Origin: Ruegeria halocynthiae
GTDB lineage: Bacteria > Pseudomonadota > Alphaproteobacteria > Rhodobacterales > Rhodobacteraceae
DNA: 64,000 nucleotides
Direction: 5' to 3'
Assembly: GCF_900106805.1 (NCBI RefSeq)
Contig: NZ_FNNP01000001.1
Location: 62,001-126,000 of the forward strand
Shown here piece by piece: positions 1 to 9,862 of the stretch. The position numbers and the translations under genes are program-made. Every line of letters begins with the position of its first letter. Position 1 is the first letter of the stretch. Below the pieces are notes generated by a model. The model was not told the DNA's origin. It searched no databases and saw only the letters and a list, made by a program, of their open reading frames with translations.

Positions 1-2466
1 TTCCACATACCAGTCGCAAACCTTGCCCCAGACAAACGCATAAAGCCCGTTCGCCGCATCGTTGAAACGATAGCTTTCCAGCGCCGCGTCGACCTCTTCC
101 CGTACACGGGCAGTTTCGCCGATGATCCAGCGGTTCACGGCGGCCTTGGGATTCAGATCGGCCACGTCAGCGCGCGGAACGGCGTCGGTAAAGACCTCGT
201 TCATCTCGGCAAAGCGGACGGCGTTCCAAAGCTTGGTGCCGAAGTTGCGATAACCGGTGATGCGTTCGCGCGACAGCTTCAGCACGCCGCCAATCGCCGC
301 CATCGAGGCGTTGGTAAACCGCAGCGCGTCGGCGCCGAATTCGTCCACGATTTCCAGCGGGTCGATGACATTGCCGGTGGTCTTGGACATCTTCTTGCCC
401 TTCTCGTCACGGACGAGGGTGTGCAGGTAGACGGTATGGAACGGGATTTCATTCACCACGGCCAGTTGCATCATCATCATCCGGGCGACCCAGAAGAATA
501 AAATATCCGCACCGGTGATCAGAACGTCGGTGGGGAAGTAGCGCTCCAGCTCCTCGGTTTGATCGGGCCAGCCCAGCGTGCCGATGGGCCAGAGGCCCGA
601 GGAGAACCACGTGTCGAGCACGTCGGGGTCGCGCCAGACTGGGTAGACCAGCTTGGTCGGGTCTTGTTCGATTGCGTACTGAGCAAGGCTTTCAGCGAAT
701 TGATGGATCGCTTCCTGTTTGTCGGCGACTTCGATGACCGTCGCGTGGCTCAGCGGGCTGGGAATGTTTGCGTTGTCGTCGAGGAATTTTTCAGTGACGG
801 CTTCCAGGCTCGCCGCGCATTCCATGACATTGCCACGGTGCAGCATACCGCCTTGGTTCAGCAAACGACCCAATTCGACCAGATCAAGGTCGCCATCGTT
901 CTCGTCATCTTTGAAGTTTTCGGCCGACAGATCGAGACCATACCAAACCGGAATCTGATGTCCCCACCACAGCTGGCGCGAGATACACCAGGGCTCGATG
1001 TTTTCCAGCCAGTGATAATAGGTCTTTTCACCCGACTCGGGGATGATCTTGACGGTGCCGTCTTTGACCGCATCCAACGCGGGACCGACGACCTTTTCGG
1101 CGTCGACGAACCACTGGTCGGTGAACATCGGTTCGATCACGACTTTCGAGCGGTCGCCAAAGGGCTGCATGATCGGTTTGCTCTCGACCAGCGGCACCAA
1201 CGCCGCCGGATCGTCATCTTCGCCCAGCTTGGTGCCCAGAATCGGATTGTCGGCGCGGGTCATGACGGCCAACCCATCGGCAGTGATTTCTTCCACCACC
1301 TTCGCCCGCGCCTCAAACCGGTCGAGGCCGCGCAGGTGATCGGGGACCAGATTGATGGCGTCGATCTCGTTCTCGGTGAACTCACGCCCACGCGCGTATT
1401 CCTGCGCCTTGCCTGCCTCATCAGCGTAGGGCGCACCATCAGCCCGCATCGCGCCTTTGGTGTCCATCAGGCGATACATCGGAATACCGCCGCGCTTGGC
1501 CACCATATTGTCGTTGAAATCATGCGCGCCGGTGATCTTCACCGCGCCCGAGCCGAAATCGGGGTCGGGATAGTCATCTGTGATGATCGGAATCTGGCGG
1601 CGATGCTCTTTTGGTCCAACCGGGATTTCACAGAGTTTCCCGACAATTGACGCATAACGTTCATCCGACGGATGAACCGCGACCGCGCCGTCGCCCAGCA
1701 TGGTCTCGGGGCGAGTCGTGGCGATCGAGATATAATCACGTTCTTCCTCAAGGACGATGTTCCCATCCTCGTCCTTCTCGACGTAAGTATATGTATCACC
1801 GCCCGCCAGCGGATACTTGAAGTGCCACATGTGGCCTGCGACTTCGATATTCTCGACCTCAAGGTCCGAGATCGCGGTTTCAAAATGCGGGTCCCAGTTG
1901 ACCAGTCGCTTGCCGCGATAGATCAGGCCCTTTTCGTACATATCAACGAAGACCTTGATCACCGCGTCGTGAAAATTCGCAGAATTTTCGTGGCCCGTGC
2001 GCGGGTCGCGTGGCGCGCCTGCCATAGTAAAGGCGTTGCGCGACCAGTCACAGGACGAGCCCAGACGCTTCAACTGCTCAATGATGGTGCCGCCGTATTC
2101 GCCCTTCCATTCCCAGACTTTGTCCAGAAACGCCTCACGTCCCAGTTCGTTTCGGCTAGGCTGTTGGGTGGCGGCCAGCATTTTTTCCACCTGCATCTGC
2201 GTCGCGATGCCCGCATGGTCCTGTCCGGGCTGCCACAGCGTGTCGAACCCGCGCATCCGGTGCCAGCGGATAAGAATATCCTGCAGCGTGTTGTTGAATG
2301 CATGGCCCACATGCAAAGCGCCCGTCACGTTGGGCGGCGGGATCATGATGGTAAAGCTTTCGTCGCGCGAACGGTTCGCGCCTGCCTTGAAGGCTCCGGC
2401 CTGTTCCCAGGCCTCGTAAATGCGGGCCTCGGCCTCGGCCGCGTTGAAGGTCTTTTCCATCGCCAT
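1..2466 (-). CDS. valS: Valyl-tRNA synthetase, 3' end beyond the window
   Basis: Class I aminoacyl-tRNA synthetase that charges tRNA-Val in the cytoplasm. The reading frame runs off the left edge, so about 822 codons are visible and the C-terminal part (anticodon-binding remainder and coiled coil) is missing. The HIGH-type signature reads HVGH after PPPNVTGAL near 2300-2330, and the KMSKS loop reads KKMSKT near 385-400. The last visible residues, around [14 protein letters not shown], match the anticodon-binding helical domain of ValS. The start is ATG at 2466 ([16 protein letters not shown]) or the second ATG at 2460. The edge, not a mutation, causes the truncation. The identification is firm. 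Confidence 0.97.
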   Translation of the reverse strand, partial: MAMEKTFNAAEAEARIYEAWEQAGAFKAGANRSRDESFTIMIPPPNVTGALHVGHAFNNTLQDILIRWHRMRGFDTLWQPGQDHAGIATQMQVEKMLAATQQPSRNELGREAFLDKVWEWKGEYGGTIIEQLKRLGSSCDWSRNAFTMAGAPRDPRTGHENSANFHDAVIKVFVDMYEKGLIYRGKRLVNWDPHFETAISDLEVENIEVAGHMWHFKYPLAGGDTYTYVEKDEDGNIVLEEERDYISIATTRPETMLGDGAVAVHPSDERYASIVGKLCEIPVGPKEHRRQIPIITDDYPDPDFGSGAVKITGAHDFNDNMVAKRGGIPMYRLMDTKGAMRADGAPYADEAGKAQEYARGREFTENEIDAINLVPDHLRGLDRFEARAKVVEEITADGLAVMTRADNPILGTKLGEDDDPAALVPLVESKPIMQPFGDRSKVVIEPMFTDQWFVDAEKVVGPALDAVKDGTVKIIPESGEKTYYHWLENIEPWCISRQLWWGHQIPVWYGLDLSAENFKDDENDGDLDLVELGRLLNQGGMLHRGNVMECAASLEAVTEKFLDDNANIPSPLSHATVIEVADKQEAIHQFAESLAQYAIEQDPTKLVYPVWRDPDVLDTWFSSGLWPIGTLGWPDQTEELERYFPTDVLITGADILFFWVARMMMMQLAVVNEIPFHTVYLHTLVRDEKGKKMSKTTGNVIDPLEIVDEFGADALRFTNASMAAIGGVLKLSRERITGYRNFGTKLWNAVRFAEMNEVFTDAVPRADVADLNPKAAVNRWIIGETARVREEVDAALESYRFNDAANGLYAFVWGKVCDWYVE

Positions 2467-2597
2467 GGGATGCGTCCTGCGTCAACAAATTGAGGGTCAG
2501 CGCCTGCAATAACGAATGCATGAGAGAAGGGGAAGGGCCTGCATATGATCTGGACAATGAACAAGAGCAGCCCAATCATCGCCCCTGATACCATCCA

Positions 2598-3770
2598 ATG
2601 GATCATCTCGCGGAAAAGCTTGGAACAAGCCACCCGATCAAACGGACCGAGGATCAACGGTTTCTGATCAGACAGGGACAGTACATGGATGATGATGTGC
2701 TGGATAATGTCCGGTTCGCACTGCTTTTTTGCAACCCTGTAGTGCCTGCTACGATAACTGCGCTGGGCCTTGAAGACTCACGCGCCGTTGACGAGAGTGT
2801 ATCTGGTCATGGCGTTGGATGAATTGACCTTCGGGTTAGATACGGTGATGGCTGCCACTACGATCGCAAACCGCGACAGAAGCTAGGGTGCCACGTCTGA
2901 GCGCAACATGCTGGCAAAGAATCGCGTGTGCTTCGTGAAAGAGCCCGTGCACTGGATGCCGAAAACAGCCCGATCCGGGGGCAGGGGCGTGAAGCAGCCT
3001 ATGCACAGTTTCTGTCCGATCAGGCGGGCATTCCCGCACATCTGATTAACGTGGTTCAGGGCGGCACTGACAGGCTGACGCAGGGGACCGGCAGGTCACG
3101 CTCTGTCGCGGCGTGAGGCAATGCCACGCTGGTAATGGTTGATACGATGATTGCCGTAATCACGCCCTATCTTGCGGATATGATCGGTGTTGAGGAAATC
3201 GATGTGACCTTCGACCATGAAACCTGCTGCGCTGCGGGGCACAACCAAGCCCCCACGCTGACCAATACCGCCGAGGTGGCCCGCGCCAGGATCGAGGCGC
3301 GCAGCCATCCCAATGGCGCACATGTTGCCAAAGTCGTTATCGTTTCTTACAGCGGCGAAACATGGATTCAGCGCTATTCGGAGGCCGATGATTTCGGTAA
3401 TCTTATCAACCTCATGCTGGCCGAAGGACAGGTGCATGGCGAGATGGTGCCAGGCATAGGTCAGGCCCTTGGCGAACACGTCGCACATGATGCCGAGGGG
3501 CAACTGCTCACGGCATCGTTCATAGATTACGCCTTGCCCCGCGCCGCCGGGATACCCATGATTGAATTTACCTCAGCGCCGGTTCCTTCAGTCGCCAATC
3601 CGATGGGGATGAAAGGCTGCGGCGAGGCTGGCTCAGTGGGCGCACTGGCCGCAGTGGCAAGCACGGTACAGGATGCGCTCTGGGATCACGGGGTGTGGCA
3701 GGCCGATATGCCGTTCACACCTCACAAAGTATGGGAATTGTTGACGCATGGTTCTGTCGCGGCTGAGTAG
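2598..3770 (+). pseudogene. Decayed xanthine dehydrogenase/CoxL-family molybdopterin subunit
   Basis: Remnants of an aldehyde oxidase/xanthine dehydrogenase large subunit, all in one frame. The piece at 2598-2822 resembles the family N-terminus (RTEDQRFLIRQGQYMDD). The piece at 2928-3116 resembles the middle (QGREAAYAQFLSDQAG, INVVQGGTDRL). The piece at 3135-3770 is the C-terminal third, with AEGQVHGEMVPGIGQALGE, LLTASFIDYALPRA and GMKGCGEAGSVG. In-frame stops end the first two pieces, and roughly 350-400 codons expected between the first and second are absent. Full-length members have about 750-800 residues. No FAD or FeS subunit gene lies beside it. This is a dead gene with a large internal deletion. 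Confidence 0.85.
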
Positions 3771-4824
3771 AAAGGTACTGGGATGGCTCGGACGGCCCTT
3801 ACGGTCCGAGCACTCGGCCGAGACGCGCCACCGCGAACCGATCAGCCATGTCATAATTCTTGATGGTACAATGTCGACGCTCGAAAAAGGCCGGGAAACC
3901 CACGCAGGCCAGACTCTGCAACTGTGTTGCGAAATGGGCAGCAAGGTTTCGGTTTTCTACGAAGCAGGTGTGCAGTGGGAAAGCTGGAAGTCCACCATGG
4001 ATGTGATGATGGGCCGGGGCATCAACCGGCAGATTCGTCGCGCTTATGGCTACCTCGCCTCGCGCTACAAGCCCGGCGACAAGATCTTCTTCATCGGCTA
4101 TTCGCGCGGCGCCTACGGGGTGCGCAGCCTTGCGGGCGTGATTGATGCGATCGGGCTGCTCAAGGCCGAACACGCCACCGTCCGCAACATCAAACAAGCC
4201 TATCGCCACTATGAATGTACTGCGAATGGCAAGGCAGCGGCTGAGTTCCGGCAGGCGTTTTGTCATGAGGATGTCGCCATCGAAATGGTAGGTGTCTGGG
4301 ATACGGTCAAAGCACTGGGCCTGCGCCTGCCGCTGCTCTGGCGCTGGGCCGAGGAACGCCACGCGTTTCACAGCCACCAGCTTGGCCCCGCCACCCGCCA
4401 CGGCTATCATGCCATGGCGCTGGACGAGACCCGCGAAGTGTTCGAGCCGGTGCTGTGGAAATGTACGCCTGAATTCAAGGGCCATGTCGAGCAGGTCTGG
4501 TTCCGTGGCACCCATGGCGATGTGGGCGGTCAGCTCAATGGGTTCGAGGAGGCGCGCGCCCTCAGCAACATCTCCCTGATCTGGATGCTGGATAAGGCTG
4601 AACTGCACGGCCTGCCATTACCTGAAGGCTGGCGCGATCGCTTCCCCGCTGATCCACATGCTCGTTCGGTGGGTACTTGGCGCGGTTGGGGCAAGATTTT
4701 CCTGCTGCGCAAGCATCGGAAGGTCGGGCGGGACAGGTCCGAGCGTCTGCACGTCTCAATCGCGCCGGACGAGTTGCCCGGCTGGGTGCCGATGCCGGAC
4801 TTGCCGTCGCATCCGGCGCAGTGA
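3748..4824 (+). CDS. DUF2235 alpha/beta-hydrolase (Tle1-like lipase family)
   Basis: Protein of 358 residues with a DUF2235 domain, the fold of type VI secretion phospholipase effectors of the Tle1 group and of many uncharacterised hydrolases. The nucleophile elbow GYSRGA places the serine at residue 119. A likely acid lies in GVWDTVKAL, and the family signature around the histidine reads GTHGDVGG. HVIILDGTMS near residue 34 corresponds to the conserved start of the domain. The chosen ATG overlaps the end of the upstream pseudogene and has no clear ribosome binding site, so a slightly later start is possible. It converges on an Imm11-type immunity gene two bases away. A toxin role is inference. 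Confidence 0.8.
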   Translation: MVLSRLSRKVLGWLGRPLRSEHSAETRHREPISHVIILDGTMSTLEKGRETHAGQTLQLCCEMGSKVSVFYEAGVQWESWKSTMDVMMGRGINRQIRRAYGYLASRYKPGDKIFFIGYSRGAYGVRSLAGVIDAIGLLKAEHATVRNIKQAYRHYECTANGKAAAEFRQAFCHEDVAIEMVGVWDTVKALGLRLPLLWRWAEERHAFHSHQLGPATRHGYHAMALDETREVFEPVLWKCTPEFKGHVEQVWFRGTHGDVGGQLNGFEEARALSNISLIWMLDKAELHGLPLPEGWRDRFPADPHARSVGTWRGWGKIFLLRKHRKVGRDRSERLHVSIAPDELPGWVPMPDLPSHPAQ

Positions 4825-4826
4825 GC

Positions 4827-5447
4827 TCAGGACAGGTCGTAGGGACCGGCGAATCTAATGCCTGAGAAACCTGCAATCTCAATCGCTTGCTTTAGTCGGT
4901 CAGAAACAAAGATCAAGTTAAAGACTTCAGCGGTGCAAAATACATCATGTGAACTCACAATGGCTTGTTGGAAAACAAAATGCCAATCAGCAGGCGGGAT
5001 TGTTTGATCGTAATAACCTGGACCACTCAAAGGAGGAATGACACGGTCTGGGTCCAATGCATGAAGCCTAACGCCTGGAAAAAACCAAAAAAAATCGCGC
5101 TTCTCTGGCTGGCCGTTGCGATCCAGTATTTCCAACGCTTCAAACTGATGAACTCCTGGATCAAACTGCTCAACCAATTCACGAAACGCGCCAGAGCAAA
5201 TCTGAGCCAAACGGACATCCTTATAGTCTTCTATCGGCTGTGTTCCAGCTCCGCTACGTTTTGCTATGGTCGGCAAAAAATCCGTCCTCATACGCCGCCC
5301 AGACTGAAAAAAGTCAGCGCGCGTGAGTGGTTTTCGGCCGATATCAACCGACATATCCTCTAGCTGGTTCTTGTCCCAATCACCGTTCAGCAGATCTATT
5401 TCGACCGGATAGGTTCCGGTCGGTTGCGTCAGAAGATTCCAGATCAC
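4827..5447 (-). CDS. Imm11/DUF1629-type immunity protein
   Basis: Protein of 206 residues resembling the Imm11 (DUF1629) family, whose members protect against toxins of bacterial polymorphic toxin systems and usually sit beside the toxin gene. The C-terminal stretch FVSDRLKQAIEIAGFSGIRF is the part that most resembles the family. There is no signal peptide, so it is expected in the cytoplasm. Base composition is more AT-rich than the flanking gcrA and DUF2235 genes, consistent with acquisition by transfer. No toxin lies upstream on its own strand (gcrA does). The only nearby candidate effector is the convergent DUF2235 protein. The family assignment is moderately sure; the partner is unknown. 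Confidence 0.65.
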   Translation of the reverse strand: MIWNLLTQPTGTYPVEIDLLNGDWDKNQLEDMSVDIGRKPLTRADFFQSGRRMRTDFLPTIAKRSGAGTQPIEDYKDVRLAQICSGAFRELVEQFDPGVHQFEALEILDRNGQPEKRDFFWFFPGVRLHALDPDRVIPPLSGPGYYDQTIPPADWHFVFQQAIVSSHDVFCTAEVFNLIFVSDRLKQAIEIAGFSGIRFAGPYDLS

Positions 5448-5529
5448 ATTAGGATTCCCTTATGCGTGGACAGACCTTCGAACCAAGCCGCCCGCACTTC
5501 GCGGACGCAGTGCTGGTCGGAGAAGTGCC

Positions 5530-6099
5530 TTACCGCCGACGATCTCGGCGCGAGCTCATCGGCTGGAACGCCACGCCCACATGCGCCTCGCAGTACGGCT
5601 TACCCGCCTCAACCGGCAGGCCGCAGAACCAGAAATCCTCGGTCGCAGGGTCGCCCACGGGCCATTTGCAGGTTTTCTCGGTCAGTTCCATCAGCGTCAG
5701 CTTCTTGGCCTTCTTCTCGATCTCGTTGACCTTGGCTAGCGCCTCGGGGCTGATCTCATTGGCCGAAGGTTGCGGCGGCAGAGGCTGGCCGGCCGGAATG
5801 ATCTGACGGCGGGCAGGGATGGCGGGTTTTGCCGCCGGAGCAGGCGCAGGCCGCGCCGGTTCGGTTTTAGGCGCAGGTTTGGGCTTGGCCGCGGCCTTGG
5901 GCGCGGGGGCTGGCTTTTCCTTCGGCTCGGCCTTGGCCGAGCTGGCACCGGTGGCGCGGTTCGACAGGCCCAGACGGTGCACCTTGCCGATCACCGCGTT
6001 GCGGGTGACACCGCCCAGTTCCTTGGCGATCTGACTGGCCGACTGGCCCTCGCCCCACATCTTTTTCAGCAGCTCTACACGCTCGTCAGTCCAGGACAT
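5530..6099 (-). CDS. gcrA: GcrA cell cycle regulator
   Basis: Alphaproteobacterial transcription factor that works with sigma-70 holoenzyme at promoters carrying methylated GANTC sites and so links DNA methylation by CcrM to cell-cycle transcription. The N-terminal helix-turn-helix reads SWTDERVELLKKMW...SASQIAKELGGVTRNAVIGK. A long Ala/Pro/Lys-rich linker follows, then the C-terminal sigma-interacting part with CKWPVGDP and FCGLPVEAGKPYCEAH. The second of two tandem ATGs (6099) is chosen because AAAGG lies six bases upstream, and orthologues begin MSWTDERVE. Length is about 189 residues, slightly above the Caulobacter protein because of the linker. Confidence 0.96.
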   Translation of the reverse strand: MSWTDERVELLKKMWGEGQSASQIAKELGGVTRNAVIGKVHRLGLSNRATGASSAKAEPKEKPAPAPKAAAKPKPAPKTEPARPAPAPAAKPAIPARRQIIPAGQPLPPQPSANEISPEALAKVNEIEKKAKKLTLMELTEKTCKWPVGDPATEDFWFCGLPVEAGKPYCEAHVGVAFQPMSSRRDRRR

Positions 6100-6224
6100 C
6101 ATTTGCCTTTCAAAAGCGGAAAGCGGCCCCGGATTCGGGCCGCCTTGGGAAATCGTCTCAGCCCCCTATTTTAATCACTGCGGCCCGAGTTACAAGCGGT
6201 CTTCGAATCAGGTATGGGACAGAC

Positions 6225-7028
6225 ATGCAGAATCTCTTGGATCAGGACGCGCGCCGCTTTGGCGCGGTGAATTGGATGGGCCTCTATACGCTGGCGCAGC
6301 GCGAGACACTACGCTTTCTGGCTGTGTGGACTCAGACCTTGCTGGCCCCTCTGGTGACCGCAGGCCTGTTCCTGCTGATCTTCAACATTGCCATCGGCCC
6401 AAGCCGGCCGGATGTGATGGGCGTGCCGTTCCTGACGTTTCTGGCCCCGGGCATCATGATGATGACGGTGATTCAGAATGCCTTTGCCAACACGTCGTCC
6501 TCGATGATCATCGCCAAGGTGCAGGGCAATATCGTGGACACGCTGATGCCGCCGCTGTCACCGCTGGAAATCCTGATGGGCTATTTGGCCGGTGGCATCG
6601 TCCGGGGAATCCTGATCGCCCTGGTGGTCGCTGTGGCCCTGGCGCTGGTATTGGGCCTTGTGCCTCAGAACCCTTTGGTTGCGCTGGTGTTTGTGATCAT
6701 GGGGGGCGCGTTCTTGGGGGCGCTGGGCCTGCTGGCCGGGATATTCGCCAACAAGTTCGACCAGATGGCGGCCATCACAAACTTCATCGTGACTCCGCTG
6801 GCGTTCCTGTCCGGCACGTTCTACTCGGTCGAGGCGCTGCCGCCGCTGCTGAACCGAATAAGCCATGTAAACCCGGTATTCTATCTGATCGACGGGCTGC
6901 GTTACGGCATGATCGGTGTATCCGACAGCGCCCCGTTGCTGGGATTGGCGATCTGTGGCGCCGCGACGGTACTGGTTTGCGTGGTGACTTGGCAGATGCT
7001 GCGAACGGGCTACAGGCTCAAGGCCTGA
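6225..7028 (+). CDS. ABC-2 type transporter permease
   Basis: Inner-membrane permease of 267 residues of the ABC-2 family, the type that exports drugs, polysaccharides or lipids. Six hydrophobic segments are visible, beginning around LAPLVTAGLFLLIFNIAIG and ending around LAICGAATVLVCVVTW. The family signature region is FLSGTFYSVEALPPLLNRISHVNPVFYLIDGLRYG. No ATPase gene lies next to it in this window, so its nucleotide-binding partner must be encoded elsewhere. It is transcribed divergently from gcrA with about 125 bases between the starts. The substrate is unknown. Confidence 0.9.
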   Translation: MQNLLDQDARRFGAVNWMGLYTLAQRETLRFLAVWTQTLLAPLVTAGLFLLIFNIAIGPSRPDVMGVPFLTFLAPGIMMMTVIQNAFANTSSSMIIAKVQGNIVDTLMPPLSPLEILMGYLAGGIVRGILIALVVAVALALVLGLVPQNPLVALVFVIMGGAFLGALGLLAGIFANKFDQMAAITNFIVTPLAFLSGTFYSVEALPPLLNRISHVNPVFYLIDGLRYGMIGVSDSAPLLGLAICGAATVLVCVVTWQMLRTGYRLKA

Positions 7029-7135
7029 GACTGTAAAGGCACGTTAACGTTCTTGCTTGAAACAATTATTGCGCTGCCCCTGGCAGGGTTATAATCCAGA
7101 GTTCTTAACGAGTGCAGTGATCGAAGGACTGACAC

Positions 7136-8245
7136 ATGCCTGCGGTGGAACTTATAGTTGGTGGTGATTTCCAGACACCTGGAACACCGGGTGGGTTTAT
7201 TGTCACAAATTCGTATGGCGCATGGTCGGGCACCGAAGTCGAAGTTGGCCAAGAATCGCTCTACTTTTCGGGCGGGGACACATCCAATCTCGCAATCGAA
7301 CTCGACGGTAATGCCGGTGTTACTTCAGTTGTTCAACAGAGCTTTTCTGTCTCGGGGGACAACAGATCCGCCACGCTGAGTTTTGATTTGGGCGCGCGAA
7401 ATACAGGCGGGATCACCGCTGACCCTGTGTTGGTTGAGGTGCTGGATTCCAGCAACAACGTCATATTTACACAAACGGTGACGCCGACCTCTGTGGGTAG
7501 CTTCAGCAGGGTTGAATTCGATTTCGATTTCGGAGACGAGGGCACCTATACCCTGCGATTCACCGAGCAGGGCAGCAATAACAGTCTGGGTACGATCCTC
7601 GATAATATTTCGCTGATGGTTTGTTTCACCTCGGGAACCAAAATCCTTACACCCGAAGGTGAAGTCGACATAGATGATCTTAAGGTCGGGGACCTGGTAA
7701 TTACACTGGACGGAGAGCCACAGGTGATCCAATGGATCGGTTCAAAAAAGTTGCGCCGCTCCGGTTTGCGGGCCAATCCGAAAATGCGCCCGGTTATGGT
7801 GCGTCAGGATGCGCTTGGCCCGGGGATACCAAAGGCGGATCTTCTGGTGTCACCACAACACAGGTTGATGGTGCGCTCGAAAGTGGCGCAGAGGGTTCTG
7901 GGGGATTTCGAAGCCCTGATTCCGGCCCGAAAGCTGACGCGGTTGCCTGGTGTCGAAGTCGTCGATACCTGCGATGAAGTAGAGTATTTCCATTTTGCGC
8001 TGGAACAGCATTCAATCGTGGTGGCACATCGGGCCTACACCGAGTCCCTCTATTTTGGTCCTGAAGCCCTGAAAATGCTGGATGCCGATGCAGTGGAAGA
8101 GTTGACCTTCCTGTTCCCCGAGCATTTCATCGAACAAGCCAGCCCGATGCCTGCCCGAGCCATGCATTCCCATCGCAAACACATCGACCGCCTGTGCGAT
8201 CGCCTCATTCAGAACAGCAAGCCAGCGGTCGAGCTTTCGGTATGA
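7136..8245 (+). CDS. Hint-domain protein with an N-terminal beta-sandwich
   Basis: Protein of 369 residues in two parts. Residues 1 to about 160 look like a galactose-binding or DUF642-type beta-sandwich (LIVGGDFQTPG, SFSVSGDNRSATLSFDLG, TYTLRFTEQGSNN). From about residue 163 a Hint (hedgehog/intein, Hint_2) domain begins with CFTSGTKILTPEG and VGDLVITLDG, and continues with LLVSPQHRLMV and YFHFALEQHSIVVA. Hint domains cut or rearrange the peptide bond before their first cysteine, here VCFT. No classical signal peptide is seen. The stop overlaps the next start as ATGA, so the two genes are translationally coupled. A paralogue with another N-terminal domain lies at 20558. Confidence 0.88.
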   Translation: MPAVELIVGGDFQTPGTPGGFIVTNSYGAWSGTEVEVGQESLYFSGGDTSNLAIELDGNAGVTSVVQQSFSVSGDNRSATLSFDLGARNTGGITADPVLVEVLDSSNNVIFTQTVTPTSVGSFSRVEFDFDFGDEGTYTLRFTEQGSNNSLGTILDNISLMVCFTSGTKILTPEGEVDIDDLKVGDLVITLDGEPQVIQWIGSKKLRRSGLRANPKMRPVMVRQDALGPGIPKADLLVSPQHRLMVRSKVAQRVLGDFEALIPARKLTRLPGVEVVDTCDEVEYFHFALEQHSIVVAHRAYTESLYFGPEALKMLDADAVEELTFLFPEHFIEQASPMPARAMHSHRKHIDRLCDRLIQNSKPAVELSV

Positions 8246-8661
8246 GCGATAATCATCTTCTTGAAGTCGCTGAAGGTTTTGTTCTGAAGGGCGACCGAAG
8301 CCTGCAGGCGCTGGCACGGGCCCTGGCGAAAGAACAAGGAGTTCCCCTCAAGGCCGCGATTCAGGACATCGAAGCCTCGTACGTGCGCGCTGCCGAGGCC
8401 GAGTATGGCCCGGAGTATGAGTTCTGGGCGCAGGTGAAAGAAGATGGAACGGTTCAGCTTGCGCAGGTTCTGAAGGCGGTTGAAGTGATGCGAAACGCCC
8501 AGCGAGAGGTGGCGGTTGACGATCTACGAAGATCCCGCCCGGATGCGCAGCCCGGCCAGTACGTCGTGAACACTCTCGACCCTATCCACCCTCACAAGAT
8601 CGCACAGTGGATGCGCTCCACCGAGACGCAGATCGAGAATGTGAAGATCACCAGCCAGTAG
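8242..8661 (+). CDS. Stand-alone NusA N-terminal-domain-like protein
   Basis: Small protein of 139 residues starting at the ATG that overlaps the stop of the Hint gene (ATGA). By eye it follows the N-terminal domain of transcription factor NusA: ALAKEQGVPLKAAIQDIEASYVRAA matches the first helices, EYEFWAQVKEDGTVQL the strand-turn-strand, REVAVDDLRRSRPDAQPGQYV the next element, and NTLDPIHPHKIAQWM the end of the domain. The S1 and KH domains of NusA are absent. In NusA this domain binds the flap of RNA polymerase, so a polymerase-directed role is possible here but only inferred. Neither DNA- nor RNA-binding motifs are visible. Confidence 0.6.
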   Translation: MSDNHLLEVAEGFVLKGDRSLQALARALAKEQGVPLKAAIQDIEASYVRAAEAEYGPEYEFWAQVKEDGTVQLAQVLKAVEVMRNAQREVAVDDLRRSRPDAQPGQYVVNTLDPIHPHKIAQWMRSTETQIENVKITSQ

Positions 8662-8673
8662 GGTTTTGGTCCG

Positions 8674-9561
8674 CTACTGTGCTTTCCTTGTTCGGGCCTC
8701 GCGCCAGACCAGAATCAGCCCACCCGTCAAGATGATCGCCGAGCCGATCAGACTGACACGATCCGGGATCACATCGAATACCGCAAAGTCGTAGAACGCT
8801 GCAAAGATCAGTGTTGCATAGCTGATCGGTGCCACAAACGAAGCATCCGCCCGCGCCATTCCGTTGACGAAACAGGCTTGTGCGCAGGCCATCAGCACTC
8901 CGATCCCCGCCAATGCGGCCCATTGCGTGTGGGTTGGCATCTGGAACACAAAGCTTACCGCGACCGAGGCGATGGTCAGCCCCATTGCATTGTTGACCAG
9001 CAGTATCTGGATCGGACTCTCTCGGCCTGAAAGCTTTTTGATGAAAATCAGCTCCAATCCGATCACTACGGCTGCGCTCAGGGCAAGCAATGCGGCGGGC
9101 TGAAAGCTATCGGGCGTTGGCCGCAACAGGATCAATGCTCCGATCAGCGCGACAGCGGCGGCCAGCCATCGCCAAGGTCCGACGCCCTCTTTCAGCAACG
9201 GGATCGCAAGGACCATCGCAAACACCGGATTTAGAAAGGAAATTGCCGTCGCGTCCGCCATGGGGATGAACGCAACCGAGGCGAACATCAGCGTAATCCC
9301 CAGCCATCCGAAACTTGTCCGGCCGATGTGAAGCCCCCAATGGGGGCGGCGCAGGCGCGGGCGCAGGATGCCGACCGCGCTTACAATCACCAGAAAGGCA
9401 AACAGAAACCGCCCGTGGCTGATCTGCATCGGATGTAGTGGCGGCCCCAGCGCGTCGGTGCCCAGCGCTTTGGCCAGCAGGGTGGTGGCTGCCAGAAACG
9501 CGCTTGCGACAAAGATCAGCAACGCAGCCAGCGGCGGGTTATGGGGCTTGGCAATGAACAT
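8674..9561 (-). CDS. EamA/DMT-family transporter
   Basis: Inner-membrane protein of 295 residues with ten hydrophobic segments in two five-helix halves, the arrangement of the drug/metabolite transporter superfamily. The first half contains GRFLFAFLVIVSAVG and TAISFLNPVFAMVLAIPLLKEG; the second contains NAMGLTIASVAVSFVF and the closing IGSAIILTGGLILVW. The conserved AISFLNPVF motif supports EamA. The substrate cannot be deduced. It is convergent with the NusA-like gene, with 12 bases between the stops. Confidence 0.9.
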   Translation of the reverse strand: MFIAKPHNPPLAALLIFVASAFLAATTLLAKALGTDALGPPLHPMQISHGRFLFAFLVIVSAVGILRPRLRRPHWGLHIGRTSFGWLGITLMFASVAFIPMADATAISFLNPVFAMVLAIPLLKEGVGPWRWLAAAVALIGALILLRPTPDSFQPAALLALSAAVVIGLELIFIKKLSGRESPIQILLVNNAMGLTIASVAVSFVFQMPTHTQWAALAGIGVLMACAQACFVNGMARADASFVAPISYATLIFAAFYDFAVFDVIPDRVSLIGSAIILTGGLILVWREARTRKAQ

Positions 9562-9862
9562 GGCTCAGCGGTGCGGCAGCGGGCAGGGAATAGCAAGCGT
9601 GAAATGCGCAAGTGGCAGCGATCAGAACGAAATTTCACCCCTGTTCATATTCGGTCTTTTCAGATGCGACATGTGCCGCTATACGGCAAAGCATGATCAA
9701 ACACGCACATACCCTGCGCCTTCGACGCCGACGCCTGACCGCGTAACCGGCCCGTTTGATCCATCGCGCTGTGCAAATCGGCGCAAATCCCACCAAATCA
9801 GTTGACGAACCCGCACTTCGTGTTTCACTCACGAGGCCTAATCTTTCGAAAAGGATGATCCG

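Noticed and set aside
559-1650. Long plus-strand open frame of 363 codons
   Set aside because: It is antisense to valS, which has the real motifs; GC-rich third positions open the opposite strand.
2343-2657. Minus-strand frame with a hydrophobic segment upstream of valS
   Set aside because: Half of it overlaps the valS start region in another frame and the rest is antisense to the pseudogene; no ribosome binding site or homology.
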